A stretch of 64,000 nucleotides of DNA from an uncultured Eubacteriales bacterium (GCA_902492015.1 CABUJR010000006.1:62001-126000); one strand, 5' to 3'; shown: positions 19,172 to 29,636, counted from the first letter of the stretch. Numbers and translations are program-made. The notes: generated by a model from the sequence alone, not told the origin.

Positions 19172-20392
19172 ATGGAAAATAGTACAATAGATGAAGAATT
19201 AGATGAGAGTGTAAAAGTAGTTAGAAAATCAAGAAGAGCAAGAATTCAAGAAGAAGAAAAGAAAGAAGCAAGTAAAAGAAAAAATTCTAAAAAAGGAAAA
19301 TCAAATAAAAAAGAAAAAAGAAATAAAAGTTCAAAAATAAATATAGTATTTACAGTTTTATTTTCTTTAGGTAGTGTTGGTATAATAACTGTACTTGTAT
19401 TATTATATGGACCATTTAATGGCTTTAGAGAATGGCTTGTAACTACTGCAATGACAACAATGACACATCAATATTTTGCAACATGGTTTTATGATGATGA
19501 AACAATTCAATACATATTAGATAAAAATAGAGTAGTAGAAATTGATGAAACCACAGATGTTAATTCAATAAACTTTGCAAATTCAAATAAAGTAACAGAA
19601 TATGAAAATGAATATGAAAGAGCTATTCTAGAAAGAGATGAAAATAATAATGATTATAAAATAATAGAAATTTCAGAAAAATCTTTTGATGGATACTTAG
19701 TTGCTGTATATGATCCATCAAGAATACATACTGTTGTAACAGAAAATTTAGGTAAATCAGGACAATATTTAACTACAATGGCTAAGAACAATGATGCTTT
19801 GATTGCTATTAATGGAGGAGGTTTTGATGATCCAAATTTTAATAGTACAGGAGGTTCACCACTTGGTATAACAGTGTGTAATGGTGAATATGTAACAACA
19901 AAATCTTATGCTGGTTCTGGAGGAATAATTGGCTTTACAGAAGATAATAAATTAGTTTTAGGAAAAATGTCTGTTAGTGAAGCAAAAAAACAAGGAATAA
20001 GAGATGCAGTAACTTTTGGTCCATTTTTAATAGTAAATGGAAAACCATCAGCAGTTTTAGGAAATGGTGGTTGGGGTGATGCCCCTAGAACAGCAATAGC
20101 TCAAAGACAAGATGGTATAGTACTATTTTTAGTATTAAATGGTAGAAAAGCTGGAAAAGTAGGTGCAGATATGAATGACTTAATAGATATACTAGAAAAA
20201 TATGGAGCATATAATGCAGCTAACTTAGATGGTGGAACTTCTAGTGTTTTAGTTGTTAATGATGTAATAGTTAATGACCCTATAGATAGTACTGGTGCAC
20301 ATAAAACAAGACCAATTTCTACAGGATTTATAGTAACCAAAGACGAAAGTGATGATAGTGATCATTCTTTAGTTGAAGAAAAATTAAAATAA
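19172..20392 (+). CDS. Membrane-anchored phosphodiester glycosidase (NAGPA domain)
   Basis: 406 residues. A very basic cytoplasmic N-terminus (about 1-55) is followed by one hydrophobic helix (about 57-82), then an extracellular domain. The domain shows ALIAINGGGFDDP, GPFLIVNGK, APRTAIAQRQDG and NLDGGTSSVLVVND, the signature of PF09992 (phosphodiester glycosidase / exopolysaccharide protein family). It likely cleaves a sugar-phosphodiester in envelope glycans. GAAAGGA precedes the ATG and a hairpin terminator follows. Confidence 0.85.
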   Translation: MENSTIDEELDESVKVVRKSRRARIQEEEKKEASKRKNSKKGKSNKKEKRNKSSKINIVFTVLFSLGSVGIITVLVLLYGPFNGFREWLVTTAMTTMTHQYFATWFYDDETIQYILDKNRVVEIDETTDVNSINFANSNKVTEYENEYERAILERDENNNDYKIIEISEKSFDGYLVAVYDPSRIHTVVTENLGKSGQYLTTMAKNNDALIAINGGGFDDPNFNSTGGSPLGITVCNGEYVTTKSYAGSGGIIGFTEDNKLVLGKMSVSEAKKQGIRDAVTFGPFLIVNGKPSAVLGNGGWGDAPRTAIAQRQDGIVLFLVLNGRKAGKVGADMNDLIDILEKYGAYNAANLDGGTSSVLVVNDVIVNDPIDSTGAHKTRPISTGFIVTKDESDDSDHSLVEEKLK

Positions 20393-20440
20393 TGTTATAA
20401 TAATTTTGTTTTCCCAAAATATTAATATAAAAATGATTAG

Positions 20441-20470
20441 AAGGATATTGTTTTTTTCAATATCCTTTTA
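20441..20470 (+). terminator. Putative terminator
   Basis: AAGGATATTG and CAATATCCTT form a 10-bp stem around a T7 loop. The downstream T tract is weak (TTAGTCTATAT). Confidence 0.5.
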
Positions 20471-20636
20471 GTCTATATATAAAAGAAACTTATTTTTGCA
20501 AAGAATATTAATTTTTATAACAAAATTAAGTATAAAACCTTTATTTAATTGTATTTGAAAATTTTCTATAGATATTGATTTATATATTTTTTTAAAATAT
20601 AATAATAAAGAAATTGAAATTTATTGAGGAAAAAAT

Positions 20637-22140
20637 ATGCCAGATTTTGAAATATTTAAAGGAAATACTAAAAAAATTTTAAAGATGTTTAAGCCTAAAC
20701 ATACATTAACTATTTTTGTAATTTTACTTGCAATAGTTGTAGGGATTTTTTGTGCTAGTGTATTTATGTTTTATACTAGTCAACAAAAAAGTGATACTAT
20801 TCAATCAGGAGTTTATATAAAAGGAATAAATGTTTCTGGTTTAACAAATGAAGAAGCAATAGCTCTTATTGAAAACGAGTTAAAAGATAAAATGGAATCA
20901 CCTTTAGAATTAACCTACAAAAATAATAAATATTATTTAGAGATAGAGCAAATTGGAGCTAAATTTGATATAAAATCTTCTGTAGAATATGCTCTTTCAA
21001 TAGCTAAATCTGGAGATTTTTTTAAAGATTTGCAAGAATATATATCTATATTATTAACAAATATTAACATAGAACCAAATCTTAATTATAATGATGAATC
21101 ATTAACAATGTATTTGGAAAATATTGAAGCTAACTTGCCAGATCAATTAGAAGAACCATCATACTATATTGAAGATGGAGAACTTATCATAACAAATGGA
21201 ATTGATGGTGTTGGAATAGAAATGGATTCATTAAAAAAGGTAATTATTGATTCTATTTATGATTTAAGTTTTGCAGATAGTTATATGAAAATACCTACAT
21301 ATACAAAAAAGCCTGAACCAATAAATGTTGAAAAAATACATGAGGAAGTTTTCAAACAAGCAGAAAATGCATATTTTACAACAGAACCTTATGCAGTTTT
21401 TGCAGATGTTGTTGGTGTAGACTTTGATTCTGAAGTAGTAAAACAAATGATTGAAGAAGACCCATCTGCAGAAGAATATGTAACAGATTTAATATATACA
21501 ACAGCAGATGTAACAGTAAATGATTTAGGAGCTGAGGCATTTCCAGATTTACTTGCATCTTTTTCTACTAAATATTCAACTTCTAATGCGGATAGGACTA
21601 CAAATCTAAGATTAGCAGCAGAAAAGATTAATGGAACAGTTGTAATGCCAGGAGAAATATTCTCATATAATACAGTTGTTGGTAAAAGAACAATAGCAGC
21701 AGGATATAAAGAAGCTGATATATATGAAAATGGACAAGTTACTTCTGGACTTGGTGGAGGAATTTGTCAAATTTCTACTACTTTATATAATGCAGCGATT
21801 GCTGCAAACATGGAAATAGAAAGTAGAAGAAATCATATGTTTGTTCCATCTTATGCAGATGCTCGGAAAAGATGCAACAGTAGTATGGGGATCTACAGAT
21901 TTTAAATTTAAAAATAGAAGAGATTATCCTGTAAAAATAGAGGCAACAGTTAGTGGTGGAATAGCTAATGTAAAATTTTATGGTTTATTAACAGATGATG
22001 AATATGATATTTATATAGGTACTAGAGTAAAGAAAAATACATCAAATTCACTTGTCGTAGAATCTTATAGAGTCTACGAAAGAGATGGTGTTGAAGTAAA
22101 AAGAGATAAATTATATACAGATACATATAAAAAACATTAG
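20637..22140 (+). CDS. VanW family protein with PG-binding-4 domain, +1 frame shift
   Basis: One N-terminal TM helix (about 20-42) is followed by two repeats of the YoaR-type putative peptidoglycan-binding domain (about 55-300), then a VanW domain that starts near FSTKYSTSNADRTTNLRLAA and GEIFSYNTVVG. The VanW domain continues through GLGGGICQISTTLYNAA. At 21861 the frame reads GCT-CGG-A and then ends at 21905. The +1 frame carries GKDATVVWGSTDFKFKNR, the conserved end of the same domain, to 22140. The full product is about 500 residues. VanW proteins are envelope proteins of unsettled function. This could be a pseudogene, but the identical break in infB argues for a common cause. Confidence 0.85.
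21861..21867 (+). other. Frameshift site GCT-CGG-A in the vanW-family gene
   Basis: GCT (21861-21863) and CGG (21864-21866) are codons 409 and 410 of frame 0. Reading GGA at 21865 restores the conserved GKDATV segment. Confidence 0.85.
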
Positions 22141-22214
22141 AATTTAGAAACTAATGTTAGTATTTAGCAAAGTTTTAGAGTGTAAAATTACTGTATTTTT
22201 ATAAAGAGGTAAAG

Positions 22215-22868
22215 ATGAGAATAAGAAGAAAAAAATGGGCAAAAGAAGAATTAGAAAATTCTAAGTTTTACATAGATAAACCAGAAGAATTTAAAGGAAA
22301 ATGGAAAAATAAATTTAAAAATGAAGCACCTCTTCATATAGAATTAGGATGTGGAAAAGGATCTTTTATTGCAGAACTTGCTTCTACTAATAAAACTATA
22401 AATTATATAGCTATTGATATGATAGAAGCTATGCTTGGATTATCAAAAAGAAATATAGAAAAAGCTTATAATTATGAATATCCTGAAAATTTATTTTTAA
22501 TTAGACAAAATGTTGAGCAAATTTTCAATGTTTTTGACAAAACAGATTTAGTAGAAAGAATTTATATAAATTTTTGTAATCCTTGGCCTAAAAAGAAGCA
22601 TAATAAGAAAAGATTAACACATATAAGGCAATTAGAAAATTATAAGAAATTTTTAGTATCAGGTGGAGAGATATATTTTAAAACAGATTCAGATGAATTA
22701 TTTGAAGCAAGTATAGAATATTTAGAAACTTCAGGTTTTGAAATAATTAATAAAACTTATGACTTGCATGAAGAAAATATATTTGATAAAAATATTGAAA
22801 CAGAACATGAAAAAATGTTTTCTGAAGAAGGGATAAAAATTAAAGCTTTAATCGCTAAATTTAATTAA
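22215..22868 (+). CDS. trmB: tRNA (guanine-N7-)-methyltransferase
   Basis: 217 residues. The SAM-binding motif IELGCGKGSF, the YIAIDMIEAM segment and the TrmB-specific NFCNPWPKKKHNKKRL are present. It makes m7G46 in the variable loop of tRNAs. AGAGGT precedes the ATG. It stands between the VanW gene and the ABC operon without a clear operon link. Confidence 0.93.
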   Translation: MRIRRKKWAKEELENSKFYIDKPEEFKGKWKNKFKNEAPLHIELGCGKGSFIAELASTNKTINYIAIDMIEAMLGLSKRNIEKAYNYEYPENLFLIRQNVEQIFNVFDKTDLVERIYINFCNPWPKKKHNKKRLTHIRQLENYKKFLVSGGEIYFKTDSDELFEASIEYLETSGFEIINKTYDLHEENIFDKNIETEHEKMFSEEGIKIKALIAKFN

Positions 22869-22959
22869 TTTAAGTTATCTAATTTTAAAATAATTTAAGA
22901 TTATTTTAAGGTTAAATATATAAAATTCTTATGAATATAAAATAAAGGAGGAAAAGACT

Positions 22960-24090
22960 TTGATAGAGGTAAAAAATGTTACTAAAAAATATGGTAATTT
23001 CTATGCAGTTAGAAATATTAATTTCGAAGTCAAAGATGGAGAAATAGTTGGATTTCTTGGTCGTAATGGTGCAGGAAAATCTACAACTATGAACATGATT
23101 ACAGGTTTTATTGAACCAACAGAAGGAGAAATCATTGTTGGTGGCTATAATATTGATCAAAAACCTAAAAAAGTAAAATCTCAAATAGGCTATATGCCAG
23201 AAGGGACACCTTTATATTCAGATTTAACAGTTAAAGAATTTGTTAAATATATGGCTGAATTGAAACAAGTTCCTAGAAAACAAATTAAAGAAGCTGTAAA
23301 AAATGCCATTGAAAAAACAGGTCTTGAAAAAGTTCAAGATAATTTAACAAAGAATTTATCTAGAGGATATAAACAAAGGGTAAGTATGGCTGGAGCAATA
23401 GTAGGAGATCCTAAGATTTTAATTTTGGATGAACCAACTGTTGGATTAGACCCAAAACAAGTAATAGAAATAAGAGAGTTAATCAAATCTTTTGGAAAAG
23501 ACCATACAGTATTAATTAGTTCACATATACTTTCAGAAGTAAGCCAATTATGTGAAAAAGTAATTATTATAGATAAAGGTGAAATAGTTGCTGTTGATAC
23601 ACCAGAACATTTGGAAAAAGAAACTTCAGATATAAAAGTTATAAAAGTAACTGTTGATGATATGAATGATAAGTTCACAGAAATAAAAAATGATATTAAA
23701 GAAATTGTTGATATAGTTCTTGATAAGAAAAATGAAGATGAAACTAAAGAATATACAGTAAAAACATCTAAAAAAGCTGATATTAGAAAAAATATTTTCT
23801 CTGTGTGTGCTAAGAACAATATTATTATATTAGAAATGAAAGAAGAAGAGCTTTCTTTGGAAAGTGCATTTATAAAACTTGTTGAAGATAGACCAGAATA
23901 CAGTCAAAAAGAAATTAAGAAAATGCAATATGAAAAGGAAATTGAAGAATTAAGAGAAGAAGAAAATAGCATAAAAGAAGAAAAAGAATTTATAAAACAA
24001 GCTAAAAAAGAAGAAAAAGCTAGAAAGAAAGCTCAAAAAGAGACAAAAAAAGAGGCAAAGAAAGAAGAGAAAAAAGGAGGGAATATTTAA
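22960..24090 (+). CDS. ABC transporter ATP-binding protein (GldA/NatA-like)
   Basis: 376 residues with a TTG start after AAAGGAGG. The ATPase domain has Walker A GRNGAGKST, signature LSRGYKQRVSMAGA, Walker B ILILDEPTVGLD and the H-loop SSHIL. Beyond about residue 310 is an unusual highly charged coiled-coil tail rich in Lys/Glu/Ala. It is followed at once by a permease and a GldG-like protein, so the three form a Gld-type export complex. The substrate is unknown. Confidence 0.9.
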   Translation: MIEVKNVTKKYGNFYAVRNINFEVKDGEIVGFLGRNGAGKSTTMNMITGFIEPTEGEIIVGGYNIDQKPKKVKSQIGYMPEGTPLYSDLTVKEFVKYMAELKQVPRKQIKEAVKNAIEKTGLEKVQDNLTKNLSRGYKQRVSMAGAIVGDPKILILDEPTVGLDPKQVIEIRELIKSFGKDHTVLISSHILSEVSQLCEKVIIIDKGEIVAVDTPEHLEKETSDIKVIKVTVDDMNDKFTEIKNDIKEIVDIVLDKKNEDETKEYTVKTSKKADIRKNIFSVCAKNNIIILEMKEEELSLESAFIKLVEDRPEYSQKEIKKMQYEKEIEELREEENSIKEEKEFIKQAKKEEKARKKAQKETKKEAKKEEKKGGNI

Positions 24091-24093
24091 AAA

Positions 24094-24774
24094 ATGTGGT
24101 CAGTAATTAAAAAAGAACTAAAAAGCTATATATTATCTCCAATAGGATATATTTTTATAGGACTATTTTTAATAATGTTTAGCATATTTTTCTATTTAAC
24201 TATATATCAATCTCAAATTGTTAATTTTGAATATTTATTTTATAATGGTGCAACAATTTTAACTTTTATAACACCAATTTTAACAATGAGAATGTTTGCA
24301 GAAGAAAGAAAAAATGGAACAGAACAATTATTATTAACTTCACCTAGAAGTATTACTTCAATAGTTTTAGGAAAATTTATTGCAGCTGCTATAATAATGT
24401 TTGTAACAGAACTATGTACTTTTATGTACTTTGGAATTTTAAAATATTTTGGAAATCCATCTCTAATAGTAGCAATTAATACATTAGCAGGATTTTTCCT
24501 ATTAAGTTTAGCATACATTTCTTTTGGTATGTTTGCTTCTAGTTTAACAGAAAATCAAATAGTTGCTTCTGTAATTACAATAGGTGTATTTATTGGAATG
24601 TGGTTTTTACCAGGTATTAATGAAATATTTGGATTATTTTCTTTAATGGATAAATTTGAAAAATATAGCTATGGATTAATTTCAATTCAAGATGTTATAA
24701 CATTTGTTTCATTTACTTTAATGTTTATACTTCTTACAATAATCACATTACAAAGAAGAAAGAGTATAAAATAG
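24094..24774 (+). CDS. ABC transporter permease (GldF-like)
   Basis: 226 residues with six hydrophobic helices. The segment TPILTMRMFAEERKNGTEQLLLTSP is typical of ABC-2/GldF permeases. It starts three bases after the ATPase gene and is 15 bases before the GldG-like gene, so the three are one operon. Confidence 0.88.
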   Translation: MWSVIKKELKSYILSPIGYIFIGLFLIMFSIFFYLTIYQSQIVNFEYLFYNGATILTFITPILTMRMFAEERKNGTEQLLLTSPRSITSIVLGKFIAAAIIMFVTELCTFMYFGILKYFGNPSLIVAINTLAGFFLLSLAYISFGMFASSLTENQIVASVITIGVFIGMWFLPGINEIFGLFSLMDKFEKYSYGLISIQDVITFVSFTLMFILLTIITLQRRKSIK

Positions 24775-24789
24775 GAGGGAGAAAGCACA

Positions 24790-26268
24790 ATGAAAAATAA
24801 AGATGAAAACAAAGTTAAATTAAGAGAAAAAATTTCATTAACTTTTAGAAGAAAATGGCTAGTAAATGGAACAAAAACATTTTTAATAGTAGCTATAATA
24901 ATTGCAGCATATATTGCATTAAATTTATGGATTAAACAATTAGATTTACCAGAAATAGATATTACTGAAAACCAAATATATACATTATCAGATGCTTCAA
25001 AAGAAGCAGTAGCAAAAGTTGATCAAGAAGTAATTATATATTGTTATGGATTTCAAGAAGATTCAACTTTTGTAGATTTATTAAAACAATATAATAAAGT
25101 AAATGATAAAATTAAATATGAAATGTTAACAGAAGAATCAAATTATGAAATGATTCAAGAACATGATTTACAAGAAGGATATACTGTTTTAATATTAAAA
25201 TCAGGAGATGCTGAAAAAATTGTAGATGCCTCAACAGATTTTACAACTTATGATTTTACAACAGGACAAAGTGTTGATACAACAGAGCAAACAATGACAA
25301 ATTCAATACTTGCTTTAACTGAAGAAAATAAACCAAAAATTTATTTTGTACAAGGACATAATGAATATAAGTTAGAAGAAACAACTGTACTTACAACATA
25401 TTTAACAAATGAAGCATTTGAATATGATTCTTTAAACTTAGCAACTGCAGGAGCTATACCGGATGATTGTGATATTTTAGCAATATTGTCACCAGATAAA
25501 GATATATTAGATACAGAAGCTCAAGCTATAAAAGATTATATTAATAAAGGTGGAGCAATCTATTTTTCAATGGATGTAGTATCTGAGACTGTTTCTTTAC
25601 CAAATTTACAATCTGTATTAGATGAATATGGCGTATCTGTAAAAAATGGATATATATTAGAATATGATGAAGGTAAAGCAAATGAATCATCTCCTTATGT
25701 ATTTATACCAGAAGTTTCATCTACTAATGAAATTACAAGAGATATTTATTCAGATAGTAATTTATGGCTTGTTTATTCAGCAAAACTAGAATTTAAAGAT
25801 GATGCAACATTAGAAAGTTTAAATGTTACTAAAGAAACATTAGTTTCTTCTTCAGATGAGGCAGCCTTTATTACAGATATATCTTCAGATATGAAAACAG
25901 CTGCACAAACAGCTGAACTTGGAAAAGCTGAAATAGGTTCTTTATTAACCAAAACAATTGGTGAAGGAGAAGATGCTAAAGAGTCAAAATTAATTATAAT
26001 GGCCTCAGGAAGTTTTATTTCAGATGTAATGACTAATGGTGGATATCCTTTATCATATTTAGGAAGTAATAAAGACTTTGTTATAAATGCAATGGCTTAT
26101 TTAGGAGATAAAGGAAATAACCTAACAATAAGAAAAGATATGGCAAATTCAACTTATTTACCAACTGAATCACAAGATAGAATTGTTCTAACAATTATAT
26201 TTGTAATTCCTGTATTAATTATAATAGTTGGAATAGCAATTTGGACATATAGAACTAAAAGAAAATAA
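24790..26268 (+). CDS. GldG family auxiliary ABC transporter protein
   Basis: 492 residues: a TM helix at about 30-50, then a large extracytoplasmic region with the GldG-type start DITENQIYTLSDASKEAV and the core KPKIYFVQGHNEYKLEE, and a C-terminal TM helix (about 465-487). GldG proteins form the extracytoplasmic part of Gld-type ABC systems. GGAGGGAG precedes the ATG. It is the last gene of the three-gene operon, with a strong terminator. Confidence 0.85.
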   Translation: MKNKDENKVKLREKISLTFRRKWLVNGTKTFLIVAIIIAAYIALNLWIKQLDLPEIDITENQIYTLSDASKEAVAKVDQEVIIYCYGFQEDSTFVDLLKQYNKVNDKIKYEMLTEESNYEMIQEHDLQEGYTVLILKSGDAEKIVDASTDFTTYDFTTGQSVDTTEQTMTNSILALTEENKPKIYFVQGHNEYKLEETTVLTTYLTNEAFEYDSLNLATAGAIPDDCDILAILSPDKDILDTEAQAIKDYINKGGAIYFSMDVVSETVSLPNLQSVLDEYGVSVKNGYILEYDEGKANESSPYVFIPEVSSTNEITRDIYSDSNLWLVYSAKLEFKDDATLESLNVTKETLVSSSDEAAFITDISSDMKTAAQTAELGKAEIGSLLTKTIGEGEDAKESKLIIMASGSFISDVMTNGGYPLSYLGSNKDFVINAMAYLGDKGNNLTIRKDMANSTYLPTESQDRIVLTIIFVIPVLIIIVGIAIWTYRTKRK

Positions 26269-26297
26269 AAAAGCATAAAATAAAACATGCATATTTG

Positions 26298-26330
26298 CTG
26301 AGATTGAATTTATTCAATCTCAGTTTTTTT
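26298..26330 (+). terminator. Intrinsic terminator of the Gld-type ABC operon
   Basis: CTGAGATTGAAT and ATTCAATCTCAG form a perfect 12-bp stem with a two-base centre, followed by seven T. Confidence 0.92.
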
Positions 26331-26769
26331 CTTATATAATAAAAAAAATAGTAAAAAAGTCCTCTAAACTTCTTATTATATAATGGTTTCATAAAATATT
26401 ATACATGAATTTTATAAACAATAAATATTCTTATTTAATTCTTAATTTTTTATTAATTTTACTTAAAATTACTATAAAATATAAGCTTAAAAGTGCCTAT
26501 TTTACAGCATTTTTAAAAATTTTTAAATTAAGATATAAGAAAAAGAGAAAAAACGAGATATAATGAGATGATTTACAAAGAAAATGATATATTATTTGAA
26601 TAATTGTTTCCAAATTTAGTATTTTTTTCTTTTAAAAAGCTTTTTTAGGAAATTGCTTTTTATACAAAATGAGAGTATTATAGTCTTGTAGAAATGCATA
26701 TATTTTCAAATCTACCCAAATTTGAGAGTATGTACATTATTTACTATCTTTAAACAATAGGAGATTTTT
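26331..26769. other. Intergenic stretch without a recognisable gene
   Basis: About 440 bases, strongly AT-rich, between the ABC operon terminator and the GNAT/ATP-grasp pair. I see no open frame with a ribosome binding site and no conserved RNA motif. It ends in AATAGGAG, the ribosome binding site of the next gene. Confidence 0.6.
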
Positions 26770-27789
26770 ATGAAAAGAAAAAAGAAAAAATCAAGACCCC
26801 GAACGGTAGAAAACTTTAATTTATTTAAAGCTGAAGCGTTCAAACATTATATTAAAGAAATGGAGGAGAGAACACAGGAGTTTACAAAAAACAATCCTAA
26901 CTTATCGGATGTAAAATTTTATTTATTCCAAACAATCAAAAATAGAGACTTATTAAGAGATATGATTTTTAATCTAACATATTTTTATGATACTAATTAT
27001 ACAGGAAATAAAGACTTTATTCATATACCAGATATTAGTACTATTTTAGATAATTTGCTAAAACACCCTATAATGTTAGCTACTAGAAAAGATGAGAATA
27101 ACACAGAAGAAATATTAGGAGTATGTACAGTAAAACTTGAAAGTAGTACCAATATTTCTAGTAACCCATTTTTCCCAACTAAAAATGAAAATGTTTTAAT
27201 AATAAGTAATATATTAACTAAGTTAAATGCAGTAGATAAAAATGGTAATAAAGTAAAAGGAATAGGAAAAGAACTATTTAAAGCTGCAATTAGATCTGCA
27301 TATAAACTAAATAAAACAAATAAACTTAGATTAATATGTGAAGTTGACTGCAGAAATATGCAAAGTTATAGTGCTGTTTCAAAGGCAGTTATAGCCTTAA
27401 AAGATGAAGGATTAAACTTAGATTTAGCTGTTGATGGATACTATGAAATAATAGATAATACTGGAGAGTTAACAGAAGCACCTACTTTTATTTTAGAGAT
27501 AGGGTTAGATAGCAATAGAGTCATATCAGACGAAAAACATGAATTTAATTATTTAGATTGTAAAGCTACAGAATTATTTTCAGATTTAAATAGTGTAATA
27601 GAAAAAAATACAAAAGAACTAAGCGAGTTTGTTAATATAAAAGACGAAAAAGTAGTTATTTACCATGAGTTAGAAGCTTTTAATGCTCTAAATGTTGAAT
27701 TTAATATAGGAAATACTGCTGAAGGAAATGAAAGAGTTCCACAAATTCAAAGTCTTCAATATCAAACAGCTCAAAATGATATAAAATAA
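26770..27789 (+). CDS. Probable GNAT-fold protein paired with a GshF-like ligase
   Basis: 339 residues with a very basic first 12 residues. A central segment has GVCTVKLES followed by VKGIGKELFKAAIRSAYK, resembling the acetyl-CoA-binding V/I-x-G-x-G/A loop of GNAT acetyltransferases. RLICEVDCRNMQSYSAV follows, as the late-strand/Asn region. The flanks are unlike common GNATs and I do not recognise the subfamily. It ends 22 bases before the ATP-grasp gene, so the two are likely one operon and may act on the same small peptide or amino acid. Confidence 0.6.
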   Translation: MKRKKKKSRPRTVENFNLFKAEAFKHYIKEMEERTQEFTKNNPNLSDVKFYLFQTIKNRDLLRDMIFNLTYFYDTNYTGNKDFIHIPDISTILDNLLKHPIMLATRKDENNTEEILGVCTVKLESSTNISSNPFFPTKNENVLIISNILTKLNAVDKNGNKVKGIGKELFKAAIRSAYKLNKTNKLRLICEVDCRNMQSYSAVSKAVIALKDEGLNLDLAVDGYYEIIDNTGELTEAPTFILEIGLDSNRVISDEKHEFNYLDCKATELFSDLNSVIEKNTKELSEFVNIKDEKVVIYHELEAFNALNVEFNIGNTAEGNERVPQIQSLQYQTAQNDIK

Positions 27790-27811
27790 TTGTAGAAAAG
27801 AGAGAATAAAT

Positions 27812-29569
27812 ATGAATCAAGGAAAATTTAATATTTGTTTAGAAAGAATGGTTTTGAGATGCAACAAGGATAAAAAGATTAGTGCTACAAAATATCCAAA
27901 AGCATTTGGAAATAAGGAAAAAAATAATTTTATTAGAAGTGAGAATGAAGAATATATATTAAAATTAAAATCACCAACTTCTTCAAGTATATCTGAAGCA
28001 TATTACAAACTTCAAGAAATAACTAATGTTGTATATTCAGAATTATATAATTTGAAGGAAATAGTTTGGCCATTTTCTAGTTTTAATAACATAAACTTAA
28101 ATAGTAAAATTACTTTATCTATAAACAAAGCAAATTATGAAGAATTAAAAAAAGTAAATAAAGTTTTACCAGAGAAATTAGAAGATGCTTTTAAAAATTT
28201 AAAAAATGAATTTAAAAATAAAGCTTATATATTAGAAAAATTATATGGAAAATGTACAATAAAAGTTTTAAAAAATAATGTTGAATTATCTGAATTAAAA
28301 AATAATTACAAAACAAGAATGGGAATGACTTATGATGATGTGTGCTTTTTAGTTACTTTTTTATTTAGTTTATTAGAAAAAAATGAAGCTAAATCAATAA
28401 AAGAGGAATTTAAAGTGCTTGAAAATATAAGTGAAAAATATTCCTTAAAAACTAAAGAATCTTTAAAAAATATCTTATCAGAAATTGAAAGTAAAAAATC
28501 AAGACTACAACAAGAAGCAGAATTGACAGATCAAGAAAAAGCAGATTTAATAGATAAATATATGGAAGAAGGATATGAAACAAGATATGCTCTTTTGAAA
28601 TATAAGAAACTAGAAAAAGCTGCTGTTGTTTTAATAAAAGATGCTATATATCAAGGAATTGATTATAAAGTTTTAAATGAATCTAAGAGTATAGTAGAAT
28701 TTGAATTAAATGGACATAAAGAGTATGTAATAGAGGGAAATAAAACAGATAGAGATACTTATATTTTTCCAATTATAACTGATGATAAATTAATTTCAAA
28801 ACAAATAATGGCAGATTATGGACTAAATGTTCCAAAAGCAATTCTTCTAGATTCAGAAATGGATAAAGAAGATATTGAAGAACTTGCTAGTAAATTTTTT
28901 AATAAAACAGCAGTTATAAAACCTAGAAATACTAACTATGGTACAGGAATAAGTGTATTTGATAGAAAAGCAAGTAGAGAAGAAATATTAACAGCTATAG
29001 AATATGCTTTTAAGTTTGATAACAATGTTTTAATAGAAGAATTTGCAAAAGGTATGGAATATAGATTCCTAGTAATTGATGGGAAATGCCTAAGTGTTGC
29101 ACATAGAAGAGCAGCAAGTGTAGTTGGAGATGGAAAATCTACTATAAAAGAATTAATGATTCAAAAAAGTAATGAATATTGGCATAGATTAGTTGGTTCT
29201 CCTTTAAAAATGGATTTGCCATTAGAAGAACATTTAAAATCACAAGGATATAATTATGAAACAGTAATACCAGAAGGAAAAAGAGTATTTTTAAGAACAA
29301 ATTCAAATTGTTCATCTGGTGGAGAAGCAGTAGATGTTACAGATGAAATGCCAAATAAATTTAAAAAAATTGCAGAAAAAGCTGCTAAAGCATTTGATGC
29401 TAAAATTTGTGGAGTAGATATTATAGTTGAAGATTTCAAAAAAGATAACTATTCTATAGTCGAGATAAATGATAATCCAGGATATTCGATTAGTGAATGG
29501 CCTTATGAAGGAAAAGAACAAAAAATAGGTTTAGGTATATTTAAACTTTTAGGATTAGTACAAGAATAG
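27812..29569 (+). CDS. GshF-like ATP-grasp ligase with eroded gamma-GCS domain
   Basis: 585 residues. The C-terminal part (about 265-585) matches the glutathione-synthetase-like ATP-grasp of bifunctional GshF: YVIEGNKTDRDTYIFPII, NVPKAILL, AVIKPRNTNYGTGISVF, LIEEFAKGMEYRFLVIDGK, DIIVED and IVEINDNPGY. The N-terminal part aligns in order with the gamma-glutamylcysteine synthetase domain (SATKYPKAFG, then EIVWPFS) but is about 250 rather than 450-500 residues. Active-site regions are changed, for example GLEKEGLR is CLERMVLR. It therefore probably joins a different substrate, or needs a partner, rather than making glutathione from scratch. A GNAT-like gene precedes it. Confidence 0.75.
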   Translation: MNQGKFNICLERMVLRCNKDKKISATKYPKAFGNKEKNNFIRSENEEYILKLKSPTSSSISEAYYKLQEITNVVYSELYNLKEIVWPFSSFNNINLNSKITLSINKANYEELKKVNKVLPEKLEDAFKNLKNEFKNKAYILEKLYGKCTIKVLKNNVELSELKNNYKTRMGMTYDDVCFLVTFLFSLLEKNEAKSIKEEFKVLENISEKYSLKTKESLKNILSEIESKKSRLQQEAELTDQEKADLIDKYMEEGYETRYALLKYKKLEKAAVVLIKDAIYQGIDYKVLNESKSIVEFELNGHKEYVIEGNKTDRDTYIFPIITDDKLISKQIMADYGLNVPKAILLDSEMDKEDIEELASKFFNKTAVIKPRNTNYGTGISVFDRKASREEILTAIEYAFKFDNNVLIEEFAKGMEYRFLVIDGKCLSVAHRRAASVVGDGKSTIKELMIQKSNEYWHRLVGSPLKMDLPLEEHLKSQGYNYETVIPEGKRVFLRTNSNCSSGGEAVDVTDEMPNKFKKIAEKAAKAFDAKICGVDIIVEDFKKDNYSIVEINDNPGYSISEWPYEGKEQKIGLGIFKLLGLVQE

Positions 29570-29636
29570 TAGAGAATATATAAAATTTTAAATTCGTTAT
29601 AAATTTTATTTTAATTGAATATGTAAAATATGATAT

